In this document: in pieces, positions 20,520 through 31,949 of the stretch
How positions within the stretch are numbered: position 1 is the stretch's first letter
How the letters are laid out: every line of letters begins with the position of its first letter
Assembly: GCF_028640845.1 (NCBI RefSeq)
Contig: NC_080541.1
Coordinates: forward strand, 9,840,435 to 9,904,434
Direction: 5' to 3'
Length of the DNA: 64,000 nt
DNA from: Ahaetulla prasina
Taxonomy: Eukaryota > Chordata > Lepidosauria > Squamata > Colubridae
The notes under the pieces: model-generated
Seen by the model: only the letters and a program-made list of their open reading frames with translations
What the model was told of the DNA's origin: nothing
Databases searched by the model: none
Made by a program: the position numbers and the translations under genes

Positions 20520-21586
20520 ACTTATTTATTTATTTATTTTATTTATTTTTCATATTTTTATACCGCCCTATCTCCCTAGGGACTCAGGGCGGTTCACAAC
20601 CAGATAAAAACATACATATAAATACAAATAAAACATCCATTAAAAAACTTATTATAATTGGTCGAATAATTAAAATAATTAAAACAAAAATAATAATAAA
20701 AATAATAAAATCCCCATTAAAACCAATTTGAATTTAAAATCTAGTCCAGTCCTGCGCAAATAAATAGATGTGTCTTAAGCTTGTGGCGAAAGGTTCGGAG
20801 GTCGGGAAGTTGGCGAAGTCCTGGGGGAAGCTCGTTCCAGAGGGTGGGAGCCCCCACAGAGAAGGCCCTTCCCCTGGGTGTCGCCAGCCGGCACTGTCTG
20901 GCCGACGACACCCTGAGGAGTCCCTCTCTGTGAGAGCGCACGGGTCGGTGAGAGGTATTCGGTAGCAGCAGACGGTCCCGTAAGTATCCCGGCCCTATGC
21001 CATGGAGCGCTTTGAAGATAGTCACCAAAACCTTGAAGTGCACCCGGAAGACCACAGGTAGCCAGTGCAGTCTGCGCAGGAGAGGTGTCACATGGGAGCC
21101 ACGAGGGGCTCCCTCTATCACCCGCGCAGCCGCATTCTGAACTAACTGGAGCCTCCGGGTGCACCTCAAGGGGAGCCCCATGTAGAGAGCATTGCAGTAA
21201 TCCAGACGAGACGTCACGAGAGCGTGAGTGACCATGCATAGGGCATCCCGGTCTAGAAAGGGGCGCAACTGGCGAACCAGGCGAACCTGGTAAAAAGCTC
21301 TCCTGGAGACGGCCGCCAGATGATCTTCAAAGGACAGCCGTTCATCCAGGAGAACGCCCAAGTTGCGCACCCTCTCCATCGGGGCCAATGACTTGCCACC
21401 AACAGTCAGCCGCGGCTGCAGCTGACTGTACCGGGATGCCGGCATCCACAGCCACTCTGTCTTGGAGGGATTGAGCTTGAGCCTGTTTCTCCCCATCCAG
21501 ACCCGTACAGCTTCCAGACACCGGGACAACACTTCGATAGCTTCATTGGGGTGGTCCGGTGTGGAAAAGTACAGCTGGGTGTCATC
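20520..21586 (-). pseudogene. CR1-clade LINE (family C), reverse transcriptase C-terminal part
   Basis: Minus-strand frame 21646-20741 (301 aa) is open from mid-RT to the stop. It starts in the motif C region ([10 protein letters not shown], the first Tyr-Ala lost to 5' truncation), then [48 protein letters not shown] and the terminal LWNELPPGLRQLPDLRTFR block. The 3' UTR carries CCGCCCTATCTCCC. The first about 25 residues are read from the flanking LINE, so the frame is chimeric. Lacks endonuclease and most of the RT. Confidence 0.85.
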
Positions 21587-21702
21587 AACTGTCAAACTAT
21601 TTACTAAATCTGCACTACCATTAATCTCATCATTTCCATCACCCATCTCCTTCCACTTATGACTGTATGACTGTGACTTTATTGCTTGTATCCTTAAGAT
21701 TT

Positions 21703-21960
21703 ATTTATTGATTTATTTATTTTTCGCATTTTTATACCGCCCTATCTCCCTAGGGACTCAGGGCGGTTTACAGCCAGATAAAACATACATATAAACACAA
21801 AATAAAACATCAATTAAAAAACTTATTACATAAGGCCGAATATTTAAAAATAGCAATACAAATAATAAAACCCCATTAAAACCAAATTCAAAATTTAAAA
21901 TTCTAGTCCAGTTCTGCACAGATAAATAGATGTGTCTTAAGCTTATTTTAAATAAAATAA
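21703..21960 (-). mobile_element. Family C LINE 3' UTR fragment
   Basis: TTTATTGATTTATTTATT, ACCGCCCTATCTCCCTAGGG..GGCGGTTTACAGCC to AGATGTGTCTTAAGC. Followed directly by the inverted duplicate. Confidence 0.75.
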
Positions 21961-21972
21961 ATAAATAAAAAT

Positions 21973-22338
21973 AATGAAACATCTGCAAGAAAACAACCCA
22001 GCTCAGAGAGCACCATGTTTTCTTATCTGTGTACATGCATGCTAGCTGTGCACCCGAGCAAAGCGCATGCACGGAAGGCTCGCACCGGCGCTCACATTTT
22101 CGGTGCGCAGCGAACCGGTGGTAAAAATATGCGCAACCCACCTCTGGCATCAAGCATTAATCTTGTGTCATGAAAAATGTGTTTCAAATAGATTTGGCTC
22201 CAGATTATAAATAAAAAGACTACAAGTTTAAATGATCTCAGATCTTTTTAAAGGTACACCTATACTGGGCACATAATACAAGACTTGTAAGGAAGAGAAA
22301 GTAGCTCATGTTTTTCCCTAATGTTCTAGTTTATTCAC
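21973..22338 (-). repeat. Inverted duplicate, copy 2 (366 bp)
   Basis: Reverse complement of 3790-4155. Lies inside the L2-like LINE: sequence before 21703 and after 22345 is continuous LINE 3' end. Confidence 0.8.
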
Positions 22339-22544
22339 TATTTAGTCAATAGTTTATATTGACTGTTTCCCTATGAATATCATTAAGTGTTGTACCTTAT
22401 GATTCTTGACGAATGTATTTTTTCTTTTATGTACACAGAGAGTGTATGCACCAAGACAAATTCCTTGTTTGTCCAATCACACTTGGCCAATAAAAAAATT
22501 CTATTCTATTCTATTCTATTCTATTCTATTCTATTACTAGCTAA

Positions 22545-23052
22545 TTACACCACTTTTTTTTGAATGGTACCATAAAATCATATATAAATGGAAAGATAAT
22601 TTAATGAAGAATGTAATACAATAACTTATATGAAGGATTTGCTATTAGAATAGCAGTTACAGTGTAAAGAAGAAAAGTGAAACACGTAGAAAAAACAAAA
22701 TATACAGAAATGATCACCATGTCAGTTAATATTTCGTTGGGTAACCTTTAGCATGAATTACAGCCTTACTATATCTTCCCATGAAGTGAACCAAGTCTTT
22801 TAGTTCTGCAGCTGTTATAATGTGAAACCAAGACTGAATGATTGCTTCTGTTAACTGGGTTTTATTGCTGTGTTTTTCTGACTAACAAGTTTCTTGAGTT
22901 GGCTCCATAGATTTTCAATTGGGTTAAGGGCTGGACTATTCCCAAGCCATTCCAGCAGTGGAATAAGATTATCCTGAAACTTCAAAAAAAAAAAAAGTGC
23001 TCAAAAATACACTTTTTCCAAAAGGTTTCCACAATTTTGGCCACTATTGTAT
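22545..23052 (-). pseudogene. Tc1/mariner transposase C-terminal relic
   Basis: On the minus strand, about 22960-22860 reads GNSPALNPIENLWSQLKKLV, the region holding the third catalytic acidic residue (E of PIENLW) of Tc1-like DDE transposases, then SQKNTAIK and a stop. The terminus GGTTTCCACAATTTTGGCCA..CTATTGTA at 23025-23050 is the element end. The N-terminal DNA-binding and DD regions are absent. Confidence 0.75.
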
Positions 23053-23057
23053 TGCAA

Positions 23058-23228
23058 TAATTGTGGACAATTAATCGCTGGAACAACTTGCCTTCAAAAG
23101 TTGAGGGTGCTTTATCACTGGAGGTTTTCAAGAAAAGATTGAACAGCCACAACGGTATAGGATCTCCTGCTTAGCTGTGGGTTGGATCAGAGGATAACCA
23201 AGGTTCCTTCTATCTCTGTTATTCCGTT
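23058..23228 (+). mobile_element. CR1 3' end
   Basis: ACAATTAATCGCTGGAACAA..CTTGCCTTCAAAAGTTG, TCACTGGAGGTTTTCAAG, to TCTCTGTTATTCC. Older copy with many changes. Confidence 0.7.
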
Positions 23229-23537
23229 ACAAGCTTTAAAATCTTCCTGGAAAAAAAAGTTGTAAAAGATGCTGGTAATAGATTTTGGAAAATAGAAGAA
23301 AACAATAGAAAATTGGAGAAAAGATCTCAACAGAGGCTTTTAACATTCTAACCGAGTAGAAGGAAACTCACAATTAATTAAGTATACCAAAAGTGTTTTG
23401 TTTTTGTTTTTTTGTAAAAATGCACCTCCTCTAAAAGAGAAATTGTATGATTGCTGTGCCAAAAATGGTCCCATTTCTCTATATAATTTTAATTTCAGCC
23501 AGGCTGCTTTGGAAGTTAAGACTCTACAGGGTAGATA

Positions 23538-24386
23538 AAGGGGTGAAATCCAGCAGGTTCTGACAGGTTCTGGAGAACTGGTAGCGGAAATTTTGAGTAG
23601 TTTGGAGAACCGGTAAATGCCACCTTTCCTGGCCCCAGAGTGGGGTGCGGATGGAGATTTTGCAATATCCTTCCCCTGGAGTGGAGTGGGAATGAGGACT
23701 TTGCAGTATCCTTCCACTGGAGTGAGGTGGGAATGAGGACTTTGCAGTATTCTTCCCCTGGAGCGGGATGGGAATTGAGGTTTTCCAGTATCCATCCCCT
23801 GGAGTGAGGTGGGAATGGGGATTTTGCAGTATCCTTCCCCTGGAGTGGGGTGGGAATGGGGATTTTGCAGTATCCTTCCCCCTGGAGTGGGTGGGAATGG
23901 GGATTTTGCAGTATCCTTCCCCTGGAGTGGGGTGGGAATGGAGATTTTGCAGTAGCCTCCCCCTGGAGTGGGGTGGGAATGGAGATTTTGCAGTAGCCTC
24001 CCCCTGGAGTGGGGTGGGAATGGGGACTTTGCAATATCCTTCCCCTGGAGTGGAGTGGGAATGGAGGTTTTCCAGTATCCTTCCCCTGGAGTGGGGTGGG
24101 AATGGGGACTTTGCAATATCCTTCCCCTGGAGTGGGGTGGGAATGGGGACTTTGTAGTATCCTTCCACTGGAGTGAGGTGGGAATGAGGACTTTGCAGTA
24201 TCCTTCCCCTGGAGTGGGGTGGGAATGGGGACTTTGCAGTATCCTTCCACTGGTGTGAGATGGGAATGGGGACTTTGCAGTATCCTTCACTTGCCACACC
24301 TACCAAGCCACTCCCAGAAAGCCACACCACTCCCACCAAGCCACGCCCACAGAACCGGTAGTAAAAGAAATTGGATTTCACCACTG
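23538..24386. mobile_element. CCGGTT hAT-like element with expanded minisatellite
   Basis: Termini GGGGTGAAATCCAGCAGG and TTGGATTTCACCACTG, with GGTTCTGGAGAACTGG and ACAGAACCGGTAGTAAAA inside, match the 296-bp copies at 43394 and 52618 in reverse. Those have two copies of an internal unit; this one has about 15. TSD not clear. Confidence 0.75.
23662..24285. repeat. 41-bp minisatellite, about 15 units
   Basis: Unit of the form GCAGTATCCTTCCCCTGGAG plus TGGGGTGGGAATGGGGATTTT. The 41-bp period is not a multiple of three and lacks stops on the minus strand, so all three minus frames stay open (319, 296 and 244 aa). Those frames are a by-product, not genes. Confidence 0.9.
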
Positions 24387-24800
24387 AGGTTTCCTTTTCC
24401 ATGGAAGTTTGCAAAATGACTTTAAGTCAGCCATTGTCTTCCTCAGTTCACCCTACATCATAAGGTTGGGTGGGGTGGAAAAATCGGTTTTTCTCTGCAC
24501 TTAGATATAAATAAAAATATATTAAAAAATTGCTTCTAAATACGAAAGGTCTATAAAACAACATTGGTCTCATTTGCAATGATGCTAATTTAAAGAGGCA
24601 AACATATTCATCACTTTTACACTCATTTAATTGTATTGTCTTGTTCTCTCTGGTCTCCTAGACTCAACTTTCTCCTGGGTATTTTTCAAGTCACACAATT
24701 TTCCCAGAGGAGAGTTTCTTTCAAAATGGTGATATGTTCTTTTTAATATTTTTAAGCAGCCCACAGGAAATAGTCTTTGAAGTCTCTCAAGCCACAATCA
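24387..24800. other. No recognised feature
   Basis: AT-rich, no ORF or repeat terminus seen. Confidence 0.4.
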
Positions 24801-24813
24801 ACATTCTCCTTTC

Positions 24814-26635
24814 GAGAGACGACTTCCGGTGTCCAGCGGCAACGGACGTCTGGAAGGCTTCTCCTGCCTCCAGCGCCCGAATCCGGCCGCCGCCGAGGCC
24901 CTCAGGGGCCAGGTGTTCCGAAAAGGACACCTGCCGCACGGACGGCTCGCCAGGGGTCTCCCAGCCGACATACAGGACTGTGGGGACCGATGCTGGCGCG
25001 TCCTAGGCTTGGCGGGGTTTGGAGGCCACAGGCCGCGCCATTATTTTGGTCGCCGCCTGGGCCGCTGTGCCGTGACACCGGGCATTGGATTTATAACTGC
25101 AGCAGCCTGGTGGTGAACAGGAACGGAGAAGAATTGAGGAGGAGAAGGAAGGAATATCGGTAAACGTGAGTGGAGTGCTCCGGAGTGCGGGGGTTTTCTC
25201 CCCTGCGGTTGGAAGGAGCACGAGTTATTCTGGAGAGAGGAGAACTTAAAATAAGAAGATTACCGGTTTTGTGGAGCTCTGGAGAAGAGGTGATGGAGAA
25301 ATTTAGGAGGGAAGGTTTGAGGCCCCCTCCTTCTGGGGAACAGTGGTGGCGCCCAGCCTCCGCCTTCACTATGAGAATTTTGATGACATCACTTCCCTTC
25401 GGCTTCCTGGTTGACTAACTGTACTCTGGACTCGTTGCTCCTGTGAGTGCCCCCTGGTGGATCCGGAGGAAATTACAAGGATACTGTGCCTGCCTGAGGA
25501 TTTTGTATTTTTTTTTTTCCTTAATGGCAAAAGGTCAGAGACCAACTACTGGAGAGATGGAGAATTTTGGAAAAGTTATCTAATATGGACAAGAAATTGG
25601 ATGAAATAAGAGCAGAAATTGTGACTATCCAAAAGGATTTAAAGGATACTCAACAAGTTTCAGCAGAAAACAAGCAGAAAGTGGAAGGTTTGGAGGGTGA
25701 GATGCGGGCAGTGCAGAAAGAGAGGAGACGACAGGCAATGCTGTGCTTGGACTACAGATGGATAAAATGTCTTATTTCCTTAGGTTTCAAAATTTGGAAG
25801 AAGTGGACCAAGAAGACTTGAGAGATGTTGTGACTAAATTGTTGGGAGAATTTCTTGGGAGAGGTGTTGATTTCATGAATTGGGATGTGGATCGAGTTTA
25901 TAGAGTTAATTCGCAATATGCACGCACGCATGCAGTTCCCAGAGAGGTTCATGTCAAATTTGTGAGAAGAGGCGAGATGAAATTCTTAGAAAACATAGGA
26001 GTGGGGCACTGATTTACAGGGGCAGGAGATAGCCATTCTGAGGCAGATTCCCAGACAGGTGCGTGAAAAAGAAAGAAATATTATTTTTGTCAAGCAAATT
26101 GTACCAGAAGGGAGTGGGCTTCAGATGGCTGATGCCAGAGGGATTGATGATTTTCCGGAGGGCATTACGAAAAAATTAGTACAATTGCGGAGGCTACGGC
26201 CTATGTGGAGGAACACAAAGCCTCCTGGAATCAGATGACCCAGGAATTGAAGAAGGGGAGGTTATAGATCATGGGGCGGAAGCGGCTGCCGCTGTTGCGG
26301 CCCTGGAGTTGGGTCAGGCTGAACCCAGAGTTCTGAGATCCAAAACTAGGAAGTGACAAAGATATTTGGGATTGTGTTGGTTTTTCTTATTCTCTTTTGT
26401 ACGATATTCTGTTTATTCTTGACCCTTCTTTATTACGTATTTAAAATTTGTAAACTTAGCTACTTCGTGTTACCTGCTTGCCATATGGCTGTTGTATGTG
26501 TTAAAAAATTTGAGTAAAATTCTTATTTTAGATAAGAAAAATGAAAATTTACCATACCTGATATGTATTTGTATAAACCTTTTTTTTGACTAATAAAAAC
26601 TTTTTGAATAAAAAAAAAAAAAAAAAAAAAAAAAA
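24814..26635 (+). mobile_element. L1-type element with ORF1 only (HAL1-like), 13-bp TSD
   Basis: 1822 bp flanked by ACATTCTCCTTTC at 24801-24813 and 26636-26648. The 5' region is GC- and CpG-rich (GACTTCCGGTGTCCAGCGGC). It is followed by an ORF1-like coding region, a short 3' UTR with AATAAA-like ACTAATAAAAAC, and a long poly-A. No ORF2 (endonuclease or RT) lies between ORF1 and the tail, so it must have been moved in trans. Confidence 0.8.
25523..26357 (+). pseudogene. L1 ORF1-like RNA-binding protein, frameshifted
   Basis: Order as in L1 ORF1p. First a coiled-coil part (LDEIRAEIVTIQKDLKDT, KQKVEGLEGEMRAVQKERRR). Then an RRM-like part in another frame (YFLRFQNLEEVDQEDLRDVV, VYRVNSQYARTHAVPREVHV). 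Then a C-terminal part in a third frame (IYRGQEIAILRQIPRQVREK), and an Ala/Glu-rich end (EEGEVIDHGAEAAAAVAALE) before TGA. Family function: nucleic-acid chaperone of the retrotransposon RNP. At least two frameshifts disable it. Confidence 0.75.
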
Positions 26636-26672
26636 ACATTCTCCTTTCATTGTTAAAGTTTTTCCTCTTAAT

Positions 26673-27046
26673 CAGTGGTGAGATTCAAATAATTTAACAA
26701 CCGGTTCTCTGCCCTAATGACCAGCTGGGTAGGTGTGGCTCAGTGGTCATGTGACTATGTGGGCGTGGCCAACTCAATGTCATTCACGTCGATGGATGCT
26801 TCGCCTTAGCTGTTACAATGTAATAAGGGTTAACCAGAGAGGCAGTTTCTGTAAGAAGGGCAATAAAGATTAGGCTAGAAACAACACCAGAATGTTTCCT
26901 TCCTGCCTTCCTTACAGGATTAGCCCTGTAAAGTGAAAAAACAAAAACAAAATAAGATTTCTTCCAACAACCGGTTCTCTGAACTGCTTAGAAAGTTAAC
27001 ACCCGGTTCTCCCAAATAGGTGCGAACCGGCTGAATCCCACCACTG
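26673..27046. mobile_element. CCGGTT-type hAT-like element, 8-bp TSD
   Basis: 374 bp, CAGTGGTGAGATTCAAATAA to CGGCTGAATCCCACCACTG. Flanks CTCTTAAT and TTCTTAAT (one difference). Interior has AACAACCGGTTCTCTG twice. No ORF. Confidence 0.8.
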
Positions 27047-27114
27047 TTCTTAATCCTTAAATTTACTTAATTTAAGGATTAAGTAAAAAAAAAAGGATTA
27101 AAGCTTTGTTACTG

Positions 27115-27365
27115 GTAATCATTATGATTTATATTGATATTGATTGTTCCTGATTGCTTATTTGTACCCTATGATTATCATTAAGTGTTGTATCATTAAG
27201 TGTTAAATTGTACCCTATGACCGTCATTTGTGTTGTAAATGTTGTACCTTGATGAAGGTATCTTTTCTTTTATGTACACTGAGAGCGTATGCACCAAGAC
27301 AAATTCCTTGTGTGTCCAATCACACTTGGCCAATAAAATTTCTATTCTATTCTATTCTATTAAGA
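27115..27365 (+). mobile_element. L2-like family B tail with (ATTCT)n
   Basis: GTTGTACCTTGATGAAGGTA..TGTACACTGAGAGCGTATG..CACTTGGCCAATAAAA then TTCTATTC repeats to 27361. Confidence 0.85.
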
Positions 27366-27586
27366 GTTTCTATCATTCAAAATAGAAGGAGATTCTCTTG
27401 GTGTATTGTAGCATTGCCTTTTGGAAGGCTCTTCATATCTCAAAACTCATTAACGAACAACTACCTAATGTAGATAAGACAGGGAGTTGATGAACCCAGC
27501 ATCCGTTAGAAGATACCAAAGATGGGCAGTCATGGCTATACAGTTGGCTGCAGTGAGTTGGCCACAGCGAGTTGTCCTAGAGCTCT
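27366..27586. other. No recognised feature
   Basis: Short stretch with a direct pair GTTGGCTGCAGTGAG/GTTGGCCACAGCGAG at 27542-27570; otherwise nothing. Confidence 0.35.
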
Positions 27587-27836
27587 CTGTCATCTTCATT
27601 TAATAACTCCATAATCTCTTGTGGGGTGGAGTCTGGGCAACTGAATGGAGCTAGCTCAGTGTTTACTGGCTGGATGCCTTTCCTGTCGCCAATGCAGAGT
27701 TTTGTTCAGCAGATATATTCTCATTGTGACCAGAGAGAGAGAAACATCTGCCTGTAGGGTATCAAGGATCGAACTCACAGCCTCCTGATTGCGAGGCGAG
27801 AGCTCCACCTCTAGGCCATCGCACCACTCTGACCTA
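27587..27836 (-). mobile_element. tRNA-derived SINE (SINE-F)
   Basis: On minus: GGCCTAGAGGTGGAGCTCTC (A-box-like) then GTGAGTTCGATCC (B-box-like), body with GACAGGAAAGGCATCC and end TTATTAAATGAAGATG. Read the other way the B-box appears as GGATCGAACTCAC at 27768. Confidence 0.7.
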
Positions 27837-28630
27837 GACACCTCTGTGAACCCTGCAAATTTGTTTTCAAATGAGATGAAAGGGAGAAGTAAAGAGAAGT
27901 GAAATAGACAGGGGGGAAAAACCAATAAGCGGTATGGTCAGAGTCTTGATATTTCAGAAAGAACTTTAGCCTGACCTGAAATATTTATAGCCTGGCTCAA
28001 TCAGGAAATGCTTCTTGATTGAATCATCTTTTGAAAGAAAATAAGAGTCGGATGTAAGTACTCTGACAATAATGAAGATATAACTCAAGAGTAGCATATT
28101 GTAAAAAAAAATAAATCAGAAGTAATCAAGAGACATGACCAAGTAACTGAATAATGAATCTGTAATGCATTAAAAATACCGCTAAAGAGATAGATAGATA
28201 ATAAAACCCTTCATATTTTCTTTCTATAAAAGCGTTGCTAATAGAAGATCATTTCAATTAAAATTATGCATAAAATATATCAGATATGGTTGAATCTTGC
28301 CTCTGATGTTTCATTATTTTATCTGTATTTTGAATTTTTTTTTTAGAATTTTTAAAACCTTGCCTTTATTTTATTTTTTTATAAATAACTAAAAAAAGTG
28401 AACATATCTTCATAGCAACAACCCTGCGAGGTGATGAGGGCTGAGAGAAAGAGAGTGATTGACTGAAAGTCACCCAGCTGGCTTTCATGCCTAAAGGCAG
28501 GATTAGAACTCAACACCTCCGTGTTTCTAGCTTGATTCTAGCCTGAAACATTATACCAAACTGACTCAAAGCTATTTTTAATTATTATTATTATTTGTCT
28601 CAGATCACAATTAAAGAGAACTGGTCCACA
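27837..28630. other. No gene recognised
   Basis: AT-rich, non-repetitive except a short GATA tract (28190). An exonised MIR-like patch at 28420-28560 is possible but not demonstrable. Confidence 0.35.
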
Positions 28631-28649
28631 TCTCCCTCTCCCTCTCCCT

Positions 28650-28707
<58 letters not shown>
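28631..28707. repeat. (TCTCCC)n/(CT)n microsatellite
   Basis: Five CTCCCT units followed by about 28 CT dinucleotides. Confidence 0.95.
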
Positions 28708-28709
<2 letters not shown>

Positions 28710-28834
28710 CTGAGCAATTCTGATTTCAGTTGCTAAGATGAAGTGTTTAAAAACTTTTCTATGTTTAGGCTTCAGATTTAGACTTACCAACCACTGAACC
28801 TCACTTCCTAAAATTCCTGCATTGAGAATGTTAC

Positions 28835-29314
28835 TGTCAGGCTGCCTCTGATTATATCTAGGAAAGAATACACCTTGACTTCATTTGAAAATAAAGAAAA
28901 GTACTTTTACTAGGTACATCTTGATTGCAGCAGTATAAAGTTGAATCTGAGACAAAATATGGCTAACAATCTATATCCCCCCTATTTCTCCCTCCTCTTC
29001 CCCAAGAGGTCATCAGGTCTGGTCCAATGCCAGCTCCTTCCCGGGGTCCCGTGGTAATCTTCTTCCGCAGGTCTCTGGCTGTCAATCATATCAGGAATGC
29101 AATGTCCGTTAGAGTTCACGCTCAAACATTCCTGTTGAATTCAAAACATTAATCTCCCCTCCCCCCTTAATTATGTCAGACCGACACTCTTAAAGGGCCC
29201 TCTCTACTTAACTTGAATCCAAGAGCTATTTACATTAGAAATAAAATCCCATGCTATCTAACAACTGAATATAAGAAGTACAAAAAGATATGAAGATTGG
29301 AGTGGAGGCTGACA
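28835..29314 (-). mobile_element. Solo LTR, 5-bp TSD GTTAC
   Basis: 480 bp from TGTCAGGCTGCC to GGAGGCTGACA with inverted ends, flanked by GTTAC at 28830-28834 and 29315-29319. The minus orientation is tentative (TATA-like GGATATAG and a TTTATTTTC near the end). No internal region or partner LTR. Confidence 0.7.
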
Positions 29315-29328
29315 GTTACTTCCCAGGG

Positions 29329-29668
29329 CAATCATGGCTAACCTTTTCAGCACAGAGTGCTGAAAGAGTGTGTGTGCGCACAAACACCCATAATGCAATG
29401 CGCATACAACTCCCCCAAGCACCCCACTCCCTGCATATGTGAGTGTGACCCCCCACAGGCACTCATAGGGGCACTGCCCATGAGTGCTACCACCACATAT
29501 ATGCGCATGACCCCCCATGAGCGCACCGCGTCTTCCACAATGCATTGCGTCTCCCACATTCGCCCCTCCCCCTGTGCATGCACGGTAGAGACTCAAAAAC
29601 GAGCTGGTCAGCAGGAGGCAGGCCTGCATGTGCAGCGGAGCTGAGCTGGGGCAACGGCTCACGTGCCC
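29329..29668. mobile_element. hAT-like element (CAGTGATGGC type), incomplete
   Basis: ATCATGGCTAACCTTTTCAG, CA/TG-rich centre, and GGGGCAACGGCTCACGTGCC near its end, parallel to the complete copy at 49154-49486. The 3' terminus is lost. Confidence 0.6.
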
Positions 29669-30031
29669 AAAGAGAGTCCTAGGGGTAATTAAAGATCTAC
29701 AATCCAGAGGCTTGTAGAACATCCACAAGTCAACATGCAATAGAGTCAAAGCAACTCTATTTTTTTGATAACTAAAATTGAAATAGTATACAATGTACTG
29801 CATTTAGTTTAAGATTAGAATGTTGTAGGACTTGTCTGAGGATTAGGCGAGGGGTCGTCTTGTTTTGTTGGCTTACATTTATTTATTTGTTTTATTTTGT
29901 TTTTCTTTACCACTGATAACATCACTGTAACATCATCAGTGCTATGACCTTGGAGCAGTCAGAGGTTGGGGTCCTTCCAGCCTTGTAAGTGATTGGGTGG
30001 ACTGCAAAATTGGGTATGATTATTTTATATA
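29669..30031. other. No recognised feature
   Basis: No ORF or terminus. GATAACATCACTGTAACATC at 29917 is suggestive of PLE lineage 2 but too short. Confidence 0.35.
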
Positions 30032-30780
<749 letters not shown>

Positions 30781-30786
30781 CCATTT

Positions 30787-30858
<72 letters not shown>

Positions 30859-30859
30859 G
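30787..30859. repeat. (TAGA)n microsatellite
   Basis: About 18 perfect TAGA units at the 3' end of the preceding repeat, probably seeded by its tail. Confidence 0.95.
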
Positions 30860-30929
30860 TTTACTAATTCTTCCCCTGCTGATGTACCTACTCAGAAGCA
30901 GCAATGGTATCTTTGTGTTTCCAGTCCAA

Positions 30930-31702
30930 AAGACTTACAACTTACAAAAACTGTCGACTTACAACAGTTTTGTTTAGCGACCGTTTGAAGCTACAACAGC
31001 ACTGAAAAAAGTGACTTATGGCCATTTTTCACACTTATGACCATTGCAGCCTCTCCATGGTCAAAATTCAGATGCTCGGCAACTGACTCATAGTTATGAC
31101 AGTTGCGGTGCCCTGGGATCATGTGATCACTTTCTGAAAAACAAAGTCAATGGGGAAGCCAGATTCCCTTAAAGAACGGTTGCTGGAATTCGGTATGTCT
31201 ACTTTGGTGAAAAGAAGGACTAGGGGAGACACGATAGCAGTATTCCAATATCTCAGGGCCTGCCACAAAGAAGAGGGTTTCAAGCTATTCTCCAAGTAGT
31301 GGAAACTAATCAAGGAGAGATGCAACCTAGAACTAAGGAGAAAAATATCCTGAATGTTAGAAAAATTAATCAGTGGAACAACTTGCCTGCAGAAGTTGTG
31401 AATGCTCCAATGTGGAAGTTTTTAAGAAGATGTTGGATAACAGTTTGTCTGAAGTGGTGTAGGGTTTCCTGCCTAAGCAGGGGGTTGGACTAGAAGACCT
31501 CCAAGGTCCCTTCCAACTCTGTTATTCTATTCTATTCTATTCTATTCTATTCAACAACCGTGTCACTAAGTTAACAACTGCAACGATTTACTTAACTATC
31601 ACAAGAAAAGTCATAAAATGGGACAAAATTGACTTAACAAATGCCTCATTTAGCAACAGAAATTCTGGGCTCAATTATGGTTGTAAGCTGAGGACTATAT
31701 TA
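30930..31702. mobile_element. TA-type MITE split by CR1
   Basis: CTTACAACAGTTTTGTTTAG..GATCATGTGATCAC.. before the CR1, and TAACAACTGCAACGATTTAC..TGGTTGTAAGCTGAGGACTA after it, collinear with 55969-56330. Confidence 0.65.
31190..31552 (+). mobile_element. CR1 3' end with (ATTCT)n
   Basis: GAAAAGAAGGACTAGGGGAG..GATAGCAGTATTCCAATATC to CCAAGGTCCCTTCCAACTC and about six ATTCT units. A deletion near 31295 joins non-adjacent CR1 parts. Confidence 0.85.
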
Positions 31703-31949
31703 CACTCTTCCTACTGATGACATTAGCTTTCTTTTAGTATGTACTCTCTCTGATGACACAAATATTTCCCTCCCTCCCTCCCCCTCTTCCCTCTTCCCAC
31801 TTCCTTCTTCTCTCTTCTCTCTTTTCTGTATGAAGTCTAATGTTGCACTCAAAATTGAATCCAATCTGGTTAATAAAGTTGCAACCCAACTAATACATTA
31901 GGGGAGGGGGGGGGAACTCTACAGCTTTTTAAGAGATTCCCTGTGAACA
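31703..31949. other. No recognised feature
   Basis: Pyrimidine-rich patch at 31768-31830; otherwise nothing. Confidence 0.35.

Larger units (their letters stand above)
20183..22535 (+). pseudogene. L2-like family B LINE, split by two family C insertions
   Basis: Blocks 20183-20518 (reading RGIIESAICTSITV and HRLQRIIRTAEKTMATNLPS), 21588-21702 and 22345-22496 (GTGTTGTACCTT..CACTTGGCCAATAAA) join into one 3' end followed by (ATTCT)n at 22497-22535. In-frame stops and an indel in the LTSWT region show decay. Confidence 0.75.

Noticed and set aside
20741..21646. 301-aa ORF that could look like a host gene
   Set aside because: Content is the reverse transcriptase end of the family C LINE, with LINE 3' UTR after the stop.
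23662..24285. CRISPR-like regular repeat
   Set aside because: No unique spacers, units are back to back, and the DNA is vertebrate.
23340..24299. Long minus-strand ORF (319 aa) with repeating Lys/Pro/His peptide
   Set aside because: It is the 41-bp minisatellite read without stops; two other minus frames are equally open and there is no non-repeat domain.
29820..30000. Possible further PLE lineage 2 terminus
   Set aside because: Only a short CATCACTGTAACATCATCAG-like match, no arm or fold-back.
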